From a virus: a stretch of 44,698 nt of DNA. The stretch's first letter is position 1. Every line of letters begins with the position of its first letter. The DNA is taken from positions 1-44,698 of IMG/VR virus record IMGVR_UViG_3300050821_004793; one strand, 5' to 3'. The position numbers and the translations under genes are program-made. Under the pieces are notes generated by a model. It was not told the DNA's origin. It worked only from the letters and a program-made list of their open reading frames with translations, and did not search any database. Positions 31,522 through 39,343 of the stretch are shown one piece after another.

Positions 31522-32403
31522 TTATTCAATCCGTTCGAGTGAAAATGTCGCTGTGCGACCACCACCAAGCGACAGCGCAAGAGAGCCGCCGGAGTTTTGA
31601 AACGCTATCAACTCCAAGTAATCGCCACTATTGAGCGCGACGAGAGCACTAGATGATATGATGGTGGTATCCCCTGGATTAGCGCCGATGTCGATTTGAC
31701 CCGCCCCTGTGAGTGTGGTGCCGTTCAATTTGAAGAGTAGATAACGAACGCCAGTAGCGTTGCTTGCATAACTGATGCTTCCCGACACTCGATATTTTCC
31801 TGTGGCCGGCGCTGTAAGCCGTGTCGGGTTAGCATTGTTGTAATAACTCGTGTCATCCCACTCGACGGAACCACCAGAGGCGGTTACGAAGGTGACGGCC
31901 GTGAGCGTGTTATTCGCGAGACTTTGAGCATTGGTTGTCTTTATCGACGCGCTACCAAGCGATCCGCCAGACCCCGCGGCTCCGGTTGGTCCTGTACTCC
32001 CGGTCGCTCCCGTGGCGCCGGTAGAACCCGTTGGGCCTACAGCGCCAGCCGCCCCAGTGGCACCTGTAGCTCCCGTCGACCCGGTTGGACCCACTGATCC
32101 GGCGCCACCTGGGCCAGTCGGCCCAACTGCACCCGTAGCTCCAGTTGCTCCAGTAGGACCAACTGCCCCAACACTCCCAGTAGACCCGGTTGCTCCTGTT
32201 GGCCCTATCGCGCCTGCGCCTCCAATTGGTCCGGTCGGCCCAGCCGCCCCCGCCGACCCAGTTGCCCCGGTATTTCCGGTCGCGCCGGTAGGCCCGGCCG
32301 TTCCAGTTCCCCCGGTCGGACCCGGAGTGCGACGCTGTAGCGCTAACTCGTAGTTGATGAGATCCTGTCCGGTCAGCGCGACCTGCTGAGGGTTATTAGC
32401 CAA
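31522..32403 (-). CDS. Collagen-like fibre protein with C1q/TNF-like head
   Basis: 293 residues. Residues 28-147 are about 40 Gly-X-Y triplets rich in GPTGATG, which would form a triple-helical stalk. The C terminus (about 150-293) is a compact beta domain with [18 protein letters not shown] and [19 protein letters not shown], resembling C1q/BclA trimeric heads. Located between the capsid and tail-tube genes, it is likely a virion surface fibre. It starts with TTG overlapping the previous stop, so expression may be low. Confidence 0.78.
   Translation of the reverse strand: MANNPQQVALTGQDLINYELALQRRTPGPTGGTGTAGPTGATGNTGATGSAGAAGPTGPIGGAGAIGPTGATGSTGSVGAVGPTGATGATGAVGPTGPGGAGSVGPTGSTGATGATGAAGAVGPTGSTGATGATGSTGPTGAAGSGGSLGSASIKTTNAQSLANNTLTAVTFVTASGGSVEWDDTSYYNNANPTRLTAPATGKYRVSGSISYASNATGVRYLLFKLNGTTLTGAGQIDIGANPGDTTIISSSALVALNSGDYLELIAFQNSGGSLALSLGGGRTATFSLERIE
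31963..32322 (-). repeat. Coding collagen-type Gly-X-Y repeat tract
   Basis: About 360 bases of imperfect 9-base units encoding G-x-T/G-A-T/G-P-T triplets. Such tracts expand and contract by slippage, so length polymorphism between phage copies is expected. Confidence 0.8.
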
Positions 32404-32611
32404 CCTTGAGGCCCTTGCCGCTCAAGTAGTTCTTGAACATATCGAGAATGTCCTGAACGCGGACGTTGCCGGCACCAGAGCCGCCCGAGATGGTCGGAAT
32501 GGTCGCGAGATCAATCCTCAACTCGACGTTACCGGCACCAGGAGCGCTCGTTCCCTCGACGATTTGAAATTCGGTCTGCCCAAAAGACAGACTTAGAGAC
32601 ACAGAGGCCAT
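32396..32611 (-). CDS. Small hypothetical virion protein (71 aa)
   Basis: GAGGTAACTC precedes the ATG. The protein is beta-rich ([18 protein letters not shown]) with a C-terminal helix ([19 protein letters not shown]). Placed between the decoration candidate and the collagen-like fibre, it may be an adaptor for the fibre. No family recognised. Confidence 0.55.
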   Translation of the reverse strand: MASVSLSLSFGQTEFQIVEGTSAPGAGNVELRIDLATIPTISGGSGAGNVRVQDILDMFKNYLSGKGLKVG

Positions 32612-32629
32612 GAGTTACCTCGGAAAGGA

Positions 32630-32645
32630 GGGGGCCGAAGCCCCC
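32630..32645 (-). terminator. UUCG-capped hairpin, terminator or attenuator
   Basis: On the minus strand GGGGGC-UUCG-GCCCCC is a perfect six-pair stem with the very stable UUCG loop, a few bases after the stop of 32652-33197. It is followed by UCCUUUCC rather than a pure U-run, so partial termination that boosts capsid genes over downstream genes is likely. Confidence 0.65.
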
Positions 32646-32651
32646 ATCCGG

Positions 32652-33197
32652 TTACGGCATTTTGTAGCTAATTTCGACCAGGATGGCGCCGCCAGTGGTG
32701 ACCGCTGCCGTGAGCGTCAGCACCACGTCGTACTCGGTCGAGCCGATCGGCGTCCCTTGCGGCGGGTCGGTCGTCAGTCCAAGCATCTTCCAGATTGTTT
32801 GATCGGCGTTGGCGACCGTCCAGAACGTCGCGTTGGCGAAGGCCTGTTGGGCCTTGGTGGACGCGGCCACGAGCGAGAGCGCGGCGACGAAGAACTGCTT
32901 CGCGTTGGCTACAGATCCCGCCTGAGTCACAGGAAGGAAGGGACTCGACACTTCCCACAATCCGAGATCGCCGGCGGTGGCGCCGCCTTGTGCGGGCGTG
33001 CTCACCTCGCACGAGACGAGTACGGCTTCGGCTGGGAGCCGAAAGAACCCGTAGTGTGAGGCGATCGAATCGCCAGCGACGGCGGTTACGATACCGCGCT
33101 TCTGGAAGTTGCGGCCGGCGGTGCGCGCATCGTTCACCTTCGGTGGCGAACTCGTGATGTTGGTGAGAACCGCGGATGCGGTGTTTACTACAGCCAT
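32652..33197 (-). CDS. Capsid-associated virion protein, decoration candidate
   Basis: 181 residues, beta-rich and Ala/Thr-rich (VTAVAGDSIASHYGFFRLPA, later VVLTLTAAVTTGGAILVEI). It lies two genes downstream of the major capsid gene and is followed by a strong hairpin, a combination typical of abundant virion proteins. Small capsid-neighbour proteins of this kind are often head decorations. I do not recognise a named family. Confidence 0.6.
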   Translation of the reverse strand: MAVVNTASAVLTNITSSPPKVNDARTAGRNFQKRGIVTAVAGDSIASHYGFFRLPAEAVLVSCEVSTPAQGGATAGDLGLWEVSSPFLPVTQAGSVANAKQFFVAALSLVAASTKAQQAFANATFWTVANADQTIWKMLGLTTDPPQGTPIGSTEYDVVLTLTAAVTTGGAILVEISYKMP

Positions 33198-33234
33198 GTT
33201 CTTTTACCTCCGTCCCCGCCAGGGCAACGGTTTG

Positions 33235-33531
33235 TTAGGCGCCTTTCGGCGCGGGTTTCTTCGGTTCCGCGAGACGCTTCTTGTAATCGGCGTCAGTCTC
33301 GTGCTCGTACTGCGCATCCGGCGCCGGTGGCGGCGGCGGTAACGGATCGATCACCTCGACACGTCCCTGTTTTTCCATCGCGTGGAGATGGCGCTTAAGC
33401 TGCGGATCGAAGCTGGTATCGACCGCCGCATCGCCGGGGAAATCCTTGGCCGTGCGGTTGACTGGCGTTGCGGCTTCGCCCGTTGAGACCGGCCCTTGGA
33501 CGGACTTGGGGCCAAACTGTTTCTCTTCCAT
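33235..33531 (-). CDS. Pro-rich hypothetical protein (98 aa)
   Basis: Highly charged and Pro-rich (VIDPLPPPPPAPDAQYEHE, then DYKKRLAEPKKPAPKGA), likely disordered. Between capsid and decoration genes. It may be a head-assembly accessory. Confidence 0.58.
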   Translation of the reverse strand: MEEKQFGPKSVQGPVSTGEAATPVNRTAKDFPGDAAVDTSFDPQLKRHLHAMEKQGRVEVIDPLPPPPPAPDAQYEHETDADYKKRLAEPKKPAPKGA

Positions 33532-33549
33532 TGCGCAATTTCTCCCTGC

Positions 33550-34455
33550 CTATTTGAGGCAGTTGATCTGGAACACCTTCTTCTCTTGCAGGCGGCAGGC
33601 GCCGAAACCGGCCCAGATACCGACCTGCCACGGCGCCATCTCCAGCCAGTCGGCCTGCACGATCTTGGTCGTGATGCCTTCCCACGTCCCGAAGTGCATG
33701 CCGCTCGCCGCGTACACCGGCACCATCCGGTAAGTCCCGGTCGACTCGAGCTGCAGCAGTTCCGAGTGAATGAAGTTCATGCCGAGGAAGCGCGTGACTC
33801 TGCCTTCCTGGAGCACCGGAGCGTCGGGCTGGTTAAAGTCGCGGTTGATGACCTGCGCTTCGGCCAAGAGGTTGTCGAGCTGGGTCGCCTGCGCGATGAC
33901 GTGAATCGTGTCCATCTCCAGGTCGACTTCGTTCTGGAGCAATTGACGCCGTGCTTCACGCAGCTTCGCCACCGTCAGGCCGGTATCGGCCGACGCGCCA
34001 AAGTTCGAGGCGATGATGTTGCCGGCGGGAAAGGCGGTCGTGTCGTTGCCGAGCTGGCCGGTCTTGCTGGTCTCGAAGAACGCGCGGATACACTCGGCGT
34101 CGTGCTGGCGGTTCATGCCCGCCATCAGCGATTCCACGTAAGTGCCGCGCGGGTCGGCCTGCGTCATCAATTCATCGAATTTGTCAAAGAGGACGTATTC
34201 GTTGAAGAGATTGGGTACGACCCACCGATCGTCGTGGAACACATCGGCATACGAGACCGGCTGCCCGCGCGTAGTGCGCCGCGTGGGAGTCAGCAAGCCG
34301 ATTTGTTTGACGGCCTGGGCCTGCTGCGAGCCGGTATGCACGCCCTGCCGGAAGCTCTGAACGATGCGGGCGGTGCGCTGCTGGGCTAGGAGTTCAAAGA
34401 GTTGGGTGAATTTATATTCGTAAAGTGCGACAACCGAGGTGTCGACGGTAGCCAT
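33550..34455 (-). CDS. Major capsid protein
   Basis: 301 residues. ALYEYKFTQLFELLAQQRTA at the N terminus and FNEYVLFDKFDELMTQADPR, then LREARRQLLQNEVDLE and a C-terminal FGACRLQEKKVFQINCLK match the podovirus HK97-fold capsid family found directly after a scaffold gene. It follows the scaffold and portal genes, has AGG upstream of the ATG and a hairpin-rich leader, as expected for the most expressed late gene. Confidence 0.85.
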   Translation of the reverse strand: MATVDTSVVALYEYKFTQLFELLAQQRTARIVQSFRQGVHTGSQQAQAVKQIGLLTPTRRTTRGQPVSYADVFHDDRWVVPNLFNEYVLFDKFDELMTQADPRGTYVESLMAGMNRQHDAECIRAFFETSKTGQLGNDTTAFPAGNIIASNFGASADTGLTVAKLREARRQLLQNEVDLEMDTIHVIAQATQLDNLLAEAQVINRDFNQPDAPVLQEGRVTRFLGMNFIHSELLQLESTGTYRMVPVYAASGMHFGTWEGITTKIVQADWLEMAPWQVGIWAGFGACRLQEKKVFQINCLK

Positions 34456-34600
34456 CTAGGGAGCCTCCAGAAAGTTAAGGCGGTCACTTTCGTGTCGGCA
34501 TCCCCGGCTAACCGGAACCTTCACTCACTCAGGGCGGCTGAGTTACCCGGCCGGTCTTTCCCGGCTGGTCAGCGGACGATTGCTCGATACCCGCTGATAC
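34456..34600 (-). promoter_or_regulatory. Hairpin-rich 5' leader of the major capsid gene
   Basis: 145 non-coding bases fold into successive short stems: 34569-34575 with 34591-34597 (7 bp), 34550-34554 with 34561-34565 (5 bp, GAAAGA loop in the RNA), 34527-34532 with 34538-34543 (6 bp), 34504-34507 with 34512-34515 (4 bp), then the ribosome binding site and ATG. Coding density elsewhere is near total, so a retained structured leader suggests mRNA stabilisation, processing or translational control of the capsid gene. No known riboswitch is recognised. Confidence 0.5.
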
Positions 34601-34601
34601 T

Positions 34602-34724
34602 TTATAGCTTTTCGATACGGCTGACTTCTGGTGCGCAATCGGTGAAGAAAATCACATCATCGATTGATGCACACTCAAACCACCAACCGTTGTAATGCCA
34701 TACTCGATAAAGACTTCGTTTCAC
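34602..34724 (-). CDS. 40-residue hypothetical protein
   Basis: GTG in a GTGA overlap with the upstream zinc-ribbon gene. The protein is aromatic-rich (SLYRVWHYNGWWFECASIDD) and ends VSRIEKL. The fold suggests a small beta hairpin. Unknown function; translation is supported by the coupling. Confidence 0.5.
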   Translation of the reverse strand: MKRSLYRVWHYNGWWFECASIDDVIFFTDCAPEVSRIEKL

Positions 34725-34903
34725 CCGGCCCTCGGCGGCGTATAGACCGGGACTGGCGGCGGCGCGGCCGAACCGTGCTTGTCCTCCCAATCCGCGATAC
34801 AGAGCCAGTCTCCATTGTTCGTGCCGCGCATCTCCTTGCGCGGATACTTGTTACCACAAGTAGCGCATTTCTCCTCGCGGTCCAAATCTTTGCGGCTGTT
34901 CAT
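34721..34903 (-). CDS. Zinc-ribbon hypothetical protein (60 aa)
   Basis: EEKCATCGNKYPRKEMRGTN and a following WLCIADWEDKH give a CxxC plus Cys/His set for one zinc ion, with a Pro-rich tail. It is coupled to the scaffold gene by ATGA. Unknown role in head assembly. Confidence 0.6.
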   Translation of the reverse strand: MNSRKDLDREEKCATCGNKYPRKEMRGTNNGDWLCIADWEDKHGSAAPPPVPVYTPPRAG

Positions 34904-35790
34904 CGTGGCGCGCTTCCAGTGGCGATACGGCTCAGGCGGTCAAACTCCTGCGCCTCGGGGCCTTTGGGATTGTTGAGATAGCGTGTGCGCCATTCGCGGT
35001 CGCCGGTTTTTTCCTTGAGCGCGGCGTCGGCCTGCGCAGGTGTCATACCGAATCCCTGACTCGGCTTGTCGCCGCCGACGAAGCTGCCTTCGCCCACTTT
35101 CTCACCTATACCGGAAAAGAGCTTCAGAAAGGTCGCGGTGCCTACGGCGTCTTCGATCTTGCCGAGCACTTCTTCGGCCTTGGCGCGATCGCCGCCGACC
35201 GTCGGCATGACAAATTGGCTGACCGCTCGCCGCGCCATTTCCTGCCGCTGGTTGAAGGTCTCGCCCGGCCATTCGCGGTGAAGCTGGGCGACTTCGACTT
35301 GCTCCTGCTGAGCTTGCGCGGCGTTCTGCGCTTCCACCGCCTTGTTCATAAAGGCCGTATAGCCTTCGGCAATTTTGGTCGCCTGCGCCTGGCTCAGACC
35401 GGCCGCATGAAGGACCGGCGCCATCGCGCCCGCAAACTCCTCACCACCCTCCACCACCGGGAGCTTATAATCTGTTGGCGCGGCGGGGCGTCCGAGACGA
35501 GTGTACAGGGCGTCGAGTTCTTCGGGCTTCGCCGCACTGAGGTCTTTGGGTAGCCGGAGCAATTCGTCCTTGGGCACGCCGACGAACTTCTCGGTGTCGC
35601 GAGCATACTTGATAGCATCTTCGGGCGATTTGAGCGCCTTCAGGTCGGCCCAGCCCTTGAGGTCGGCGTCCTTAAGTTCGCCGTACCAGGGCGCAGGGGC
35701 CGCAGACGAAGCGGTTGCGGTCGCTCCGCCTGCGGGCTGAACCCCCTGTCCCTGAACTGGCTCGGTTGCTGCTGCCGGTGTGCCAGCCAT
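34900..35790 (-). CDS. Scaffolding protein
   Basis: 296 residues, mostly helical, with a disordered Pro/Ala-rich N terminus. LPKDLSAAKPEELDALYTRL and RPAAPTDYKLP are typical of podovirus scaffolds, followed by coiled coil (EAQNAAQAQQEQVEVAQLHR) and a polar C-terminal tail. Located between portal and capsid as in T7 (gene 9). It guides prohead assembly and is then expelled. Confidence 0.8.
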   Translation of the reverse strand: MAGTPAAATEPVQGQGVQPAGGATATASSAAPAPWYGELKDADLKGWADLKALKSPEDAIKYARDTEKFVGVPKDELLRLPKDLSAAKPEELDALYTRLGRPAAPTDYKLPVVEGGEEFAGAMAPVLHAAGLSQAQATKIAEGYTAFMNKAVEAQNAAQAQQEQVEVAQLHREWPGETFNQRQEMARRAVSQFVMPTVGGDRAKAEEVLGKIEDAVGTATFLKLFSGIGEKVGEGSFVGGDKPSQGFGMTPAQADAALKEKTGDREWRTRYLNNPKGPEAQEFDRLSRIATGSAPR

Positions 35791-35791
35791 G

Positions 35792-36121
35792 CTAAACCTC
35801 CAATCTGTCGTTCATCCGCAAGCCGCTCTCGCGTGCGAACAACCGATCAGCCTCGATCAGTTCGCTCGGATGCACGTTCAAGTAAAAGTTGATCTGCCGC
35901 CAGACTTCATCGCGGCCGGCGGCGACCGCGCTCGCTAGCGCGTCGATTCGTCCGCTACGATCATATTGGACCGTGGTGGCAGCGTCGGCGCGGCAGAAAT
36001 GCCGAATCGCCGCTATTACCAGTTTGCCGTCGCCGGTCAGCTTCCGATCGTTATCCAGCATGAGGCGCGCGAAGGCTTCGGCAAAAACACGGCGCCGCCA
36101 GATATAGGTGAGGGCGTTCAC
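35792..36121 (-). CDS. Bbp19-like phage protein (109 aa)
   Basis: A GTG start overlaps the upstream stop (GTGA). The sequence shows FAEAFARLMLDND, then a DGKLVIAAIRHFCRAD core and GRDEVWRQINFYLNV, the pattern of the small Bbp19-like domain found next to portal and scaffold genes of Bordetella BPP-1-type podoviruses. Its function is not established; the position suggests a head-assembly role. Confidence 0.65.
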   Translation of the reverse strand: MNALTYIWRRRVFAEAFARLMLDNDRKLTGDGKLVIAAIRHFCRADAATTVQYDRSGRIDALASAVAAGRDEVWRQINFYLNVHPSELIEADRLFARESGLRMNDRLEV

Positions 36122-36249
36122 TTAGGATGCCCCCGGTTATAGACGCTCGATTCGCCCATCGCGCTCGCGAACTTCTTCGAGCTATTCGCCTTGGCGTAGA
36201 ACACCGACTTACCTTTCTTGGCGCCATATTCTTTCACGAACTTGCTCAT
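36118..36249 (-). CDS. 43-residue basic phage microprotein
   Basis: The frame begins MSKFVKEYGAKKGKSVFYAK and stops at the GTGA overlap with the Bbp19-like gene. Small Lys/Tyr-rich proteins starting this way are common upstream of Bbp19-like genes, supporting a real gene of unknown function. Confidence 0.62.
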   Translation of the reverse strand: MSKFVKEYGAKKGKSVFYAKANSSKKFASAMGESSVYNRGHPK

Positions 36250-36256
36250 GACCGTG

Positions 36257-36349
36257 CTACCGGTGGCGGTCTGCGGCATGGGCCACCCCCAAAAGAAGTA
36301 TCATCGCGAGCACGCCCATGCCGACTCCGAGCGCAAGTAAGATATCCAT
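36257..36349 (-). CDS. 30-residue membrane microprotein
   Basis: It starts in a TGATG overlap. MDILLALGVGMGVLAMILLL and a short tail ending DRHR form one transmembrane helix with a basic end. Unknown role. Confidence 0.45.
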   Translation of the reverse strand: MDILLALGVGMGVLAMILLLGVAHAADRHR

Positions 36350-36651
36350 CAGTTACCCCCTACGATAATCTTGCCCGCTTCCAAGTCTTTCACTGAAGTC
36401 ACCATGCCCGACCGATGGCCGATGCTCTTACCTTTGAGGCTGCGCACCCAGCTATTATAGATGGCCGCATAGGCGCGTGTAGTACCTGCGGGCATGTTCT
36501 CGTTCTGTTCGATCGATAATTGGACGTCGAGCACGATGCTCGTTTGGCAGTCGTGGCAAAGCACGAAGCGGCCCTGGCCGATCAGTTCCCTACTATCTGT
36601 AGTTGCCAGCTTGAGACAGCCGCGAATTGCGCAGGCTACGGTGGTGGTCAT
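36349..36651 (-). CDS. Zinc-ribbon hypothetical protein (100 aa)
   Basis: The ATG at 36651 is coupled by ATGA to the upstream membrane microprotein. CAIRGC and, about 20 residues later, CHDC form a zinc site; the rest is mixed alpha/beta (NMPAGTTRAYAAIYNSWVRS). Located between portal and scaffold. Function unknown. Confidence 0.58.
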   Translation of the reverse strand: MTTTVACAIRGCLKLATTDSRELIGQGRFVLCHDCQTSIVLDVQLSIEQNENMPAGTTRAYAAIYNSWVRSLKGKSIGHRSGMVTSVKDLEAGKIIVGGN

Positions 36652-36755
36652 AATCCGGCCTGCTTTTCTAGCCGTCTGACTCGCTGTCCAAGTACAAAAG
36701 CTACCGCTAGAATCATCGGCCACGTCAGCGCGATTATTTGAAAACCGAGTATCAT
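36648..36755 (-). CDS. 35-residue membrane microprotein
   Basis: ATGA overlaps at both ends: with the portal stop at 36752-36755 and the next start at 36648-36651. MILGFQIIALTWPMILAVAF followed by VLGQRVRRLEKQ is one membrane helix with a basic cytosolic tail. Unknown role. Confidence 0.5.
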   Translation of the reverse strand: MILGFQIIALTWPMILAVAFVLGQRVRRLEKQAGL

Positions 36756-38446
36756 CCCTGTTGCGCTCCCTGCTGTTGTGGCGCGCTGGTCGCGATCTGC
36801 TGCGCCTGCGCCAGATTTTTCGCCGCCCCCGCCGCCTGCGGCGCCGCCTGCACCAGCGCCTGCGCGTTAGCCTGCTGCGCCTTCTGATCCTGCAACGACT
36901 TCATCTGCTCGGGACTTAGGAGCAAGTCGGACCTTAGACCGTTCACGTCGCTCACTTCGCGCGCCATTTTCTCCCAGTCGAACACGTCGAGAATTTCGGG
37001 ATGGCCCGCTTCGGCGACCGGGATCAACTGCTCCAGCGTCCGCTGGATGGCAATGACATCTTGGGCGCGTTGCAGCCGGTTAAGTGGCGACTGGTACTCC
37101 ACCTTTATAAGACCGCCGGTACGTGCCAGCGAGTCGGGCATAGGGCCTAGAGAATCAAGCACGCCAGCGTGAAATAGAATATCGATTTCTCGATTAATGA
37201 CATTGCCTAAGAACTCGCTTTGCTGGCGGCCCATCGCTGGAGTCAGTAGTATCCCGCGCTCTTCCGCGATCTGGAGGACTTGCGTAGCGGTCATGTTCGG
37301 ATTCTCCAGCAGCATCTCGAACACGTTGCCATACGCTGCTTCCTTGATGGCCTTGCGCCGGTACTCCATCTTCTCTTCGGTGATGTCTACCTTGGCACCG
37401 GAAATGTAAGGTATAGCCAGAGGCTTACCATCGTCGGATACCATTCCATAATTGAGAGCACCAGGACGAACACTGAAAGCATTGCCAGATTCAGGTAACA
37501 GAACAGGGGGGTCTGCGGCTCTCTGCGCATTGTTCAGGTCCGTCCTACTCATCTCATTGAGCATCTTCACATCGGCCAGCGCAATAAAGAATGGACTCCG
37601 TCCATAGACCTCCCTGGGTCCGACCGTGAACCGGCTCGTCGCATAGGGATTCATCCGGTAGCCGCCCTCATCTACTATCTGTATAGGATTGACGCACAGG
37701 TAGCATTCCTCCCACGGCATCCCCCGCCAGTCCTTCCTGCCGTACTCGGGGTTTCTTCGCGGCTTGACGACGTGCAACCACTCATAGACGCGATGGCTCT
37801 GCGCCGGATTGTCGTAGCTCGCCTTTACTCCCGGCGGCACCTGGTCCGCGCCCCACTTATCCACCGCTTGCGTTGCCGTGAACTCAAACTTCCGAAATAC
37901 AGTATCTATGACGCCGACGTGATTTTCGGCGAAGTAGAGATCCTGAAGGGGCACCGCTCGATACCGCAGAGTTGACCCCAGCGCGTCATCGACGAACACA
38001 CTGCCCGTTCCAAAGGCGATAAGGCCAAGCATGTTCTCGTGAGCCTGTGAAGCAAAATTCGCCCTAGGCGAGTACCGTGCTGCGAACAAGATGTCGTTGA
38101 GATTTTCAAGATAGGCTCGCGCCTCCCGATCGTCCTTAAGACTCGGGTCAGTCGGCGTTAGCTGGTGCCACTTCTGCGTTCGCGGAAATAGCATGCTCTC
38201 GAACAGCGCCGCACAGTTCTCAAGAGCCTGAGGAGCAGTTGAGTCGAAAATATATTCCGTCCTTCGCTCAGCCTGACTCACCCCCAACACCGCCCGCTGA
38301 AACACGTTCTGATGCGGCAATACCCTTCTCGCGATGTCCGCCCAGTAACTCTCCCAGTTCCACCTTAGATCCTGTAGCTGCTGAAACTCCCGCAGATACG
38401 CCCGCGCCCGCTCGTTCTGCTCTGTGCTCGGTTCAGCCATCGACAT
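36752..38446 (-). CDS. Portal (head-to-tail connector) protein
   Basis: 564 residues of the T7 gp8-like family. WNWESYWADIARRVLPHQNV near the N terminus, FPRTQKWHQLTP, then a C-terminal Gln/Ala-rich tail. It forms the dodecameric ring at one capsid vertex through which DNA is packaged and ejected. The ATG at 38446 overlaps the small upstream gene. It is followed by scaffold and capsid genes in the usual order. Confidence 0.92.
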   Translation of the reverse strand: MSMAEPSTEQNERARAYLREFQQLQDLRWNWESYWADIARRVLPHQNVFQRAVLGVSQAERRTEYIFDSTAPQALENCAALFESMLFPRTQKWHQLTPTDPSLKDDREARAYLENLNDILFAARYSPRANFASQAHENMLGLIAFGTGSVFVDDALGSTLRYRAVPLQDLYFAENHVGVIDTVFRKFEFTATQAVDKWGADQVPPGVKASYDNPAQSHRVYEWLHVVKPRRNPEYGRKDWRGMPWEECYLCVNPIQIVDEGGYRMNPYATSRFTVGPREVYGRSPFFIALADVKMLNEMSRTDLNNAQRAADPPVLLPESGNAFSVRPGALNYGMVSDDGKPLAIPYISGAKVDITEEKMEYRRKAIKEAAYGNVFEMLLENPNMTATQVLQIAEERGILLTPAMGRQQSEFLGNVINREIDILFHAGVLDSLGPMPDSLARTGGLIKVEYQSPLNRLQRAQDVIAIQRTLEQLIPVAEAGHPEILDVFDWEKMAREVSDVNGLRSDLLLSPEQMKSLQDQKAQQANAQALVQAAPQAAGAAKNLAQAQQIATSAPQQQGAQQG

Positions 38447-38552
38447 TTAGCCAGGGGTAGAAAACTCGCATATGCGCGTCCACAAGATTCTCGGCAAATC
38501 CCAACGTCCTAAGTTGCGCCCTATACCATTCTTCAAAGAATCGATGAAACAT
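38433..38552 (-). CDS. Small hypothetical protein (39 aa)
   Basis: From ATG at 38552: MFHRFFEEWYRAQLRTLGFA, ending RVFYPWLNVDG, with the stop inside the portal start. Aromatic and helical. No clear ribosome binding site, but an A-rich tract (TTCAAAAAAAATAAA) precedes it and may enhance initiation. Confidence 0.48.
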   Translation of the reverse strand: MFHRFFEEWYRAQLRTLGFAENLVDAHMRVFYPWLNVDG

Positions 38553-38640
38553 TTTATTTTTTTTGAACTTTTTCTGATGGGGAGAGGAGAGCAAAACGCG
38601 GTCTCGCGAGCGGCCGTGATTTTCCCCCCCACCGGGTCGG

Positions 38641-38844
38641 CTAGCCATTCAGCCCAATCCCCGCCTGGCTGCCGAGCACGCTCTTAGTGCCGGTGCGCGT
38701 AGCCGGGCTGTCCTGCGGTAGCACGGTGGCGGCGTAGCCACGACGACGCCTGATGGCATCGTTGACATCCGCCTGCTGCGCAGCTTGATCTAATGTCGGA
38801 GGTTTAGGCGGCGGAGCTGGCGGAGGCGGAGCTTTCGGCGTCAT
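38641..38844 (-). CDS. Small Pro-rich phage protein upstream of portal (67 aa)
   Basis: AAGGAG precedes the ATG. A Pro-rich N terminus (PKAPPPPAPPPKPP) is followed by DVNDAIRRRRGYAATVL and SVLGSQAGIGLNG. The RRRG-x-AATxL motif with a terminal LLG-like segment recurs in small proteins next to portal genes in many phages. Role unknown; an early head-assembly factor is plausible. Confidence 0.65.
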   Translation of the reverse strand: MTPKAPPPPAPPPKPPTLDQAAQQADVNDAIRRRRGYAATVLPQDSPATRTGTKSVLGSQAGIGLNG

Positions 38845-38922
38845 TTAGCATACTCCTTGGCATACTCCGTCAGTGAAGGGATGAATTAGCTAGTAAATGC
38901 AAGGGTTATTTGTCGAAGAGCG

Positions 38923-38939
38923 GCTGATAAGAAATCAGC
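38923..38939 (-). terminator. Stem-loop after terS (possible attenuator)
   Basis: GCTGAT-aagaa-ATCAGC is a perfect six-pair stem with a five-base loop, beginning four bases after the terS stop codon on the transcribed strand. No U-run follows, so it is more likely an mRNA-processing or attenuation element than a full terminator. The gap 38845-38943 otherwise holds a tandem GGAGTATGC repeat. Confidence 0.4.
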
Positions 38940-38943
38940 GGGT

Positions 38944-39336
38944 CTAGTCATCCGTCACGTTGCCGAGGTTGATCTGAATGGCGAATGCCGCTGCAGAACC
39001 GGATTCGGACGCATACGCACCGTAGTGTTTGCCGAGCATGTCAGCAGCGCGCAGTTTATGGTCATATTTGAACTCATCAGTAGGCACGTTAACAAAGGCT
39101 AAAGTCTGCAATTCCTTGCGCCACAAGGACAATTCATCGATGTCTTTAGCGGCGATGCGGTTCTCCATCTCATCGATGGCAGCACGAATGTTAACATTTG
39201 CGGTTAACCTCGAGGCGATGACGCGGGATGTATGCGCAGAGTAGCCGGCACGGATTGCAGCCTGAGAACCGTTACGATCCTTGAGGTATTCGCGAATGAA
39301 CGCTTGATGCTTAGGAATTAGGCTGTCGATGAGCAC
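38944..39336 (-). CDS. terS: Terminase small subunit
   Basis: 130 residues. LIPKHQAFIREYLKDRNGSQ followed by AAIRAGYSAHTSRVIAS is the DNA-binding N-terminal domain of the Terminase_2 family, which recognises the packaging site and recruits TerL. ADMLGKHYGAY in the C-terminal half is also typical. It starts with GTG, and a candidate promoter ends a few bases upstream, so the mRNA may be leaderless. The gene contains three of the genome's eight GTTAAC palindromes, possible pac-site elements. Confidence 0.88.
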   Translation of the reverse strand: MLIDSLIPKHQAFIREYLKDRNGSQAAIRAGYSAHTSRVIASRLTANVNIRAAIDEMENRIAAKDIDELSLWRKELQTLAFVNVPTDEFKYDHKLRAADMLGKHYGAYASESGSAAAFAIQINLGNVTDD

Positions 39337-39343
39337 AACCGAT

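Noticed and set aside
31931-32353. Rightward [10 protein letters not shown]-repeat protein
   Set aside because: It is the antisense shadow of the collagen-like repeats.
33496-34389. Long rightward frame of 297 codons opposite the major capsid gene
   Set aside because: It mirrors the GC-rich capsid codons, has no coupled neighbours or ribosome binding site, and encodes low-complexity sequence.
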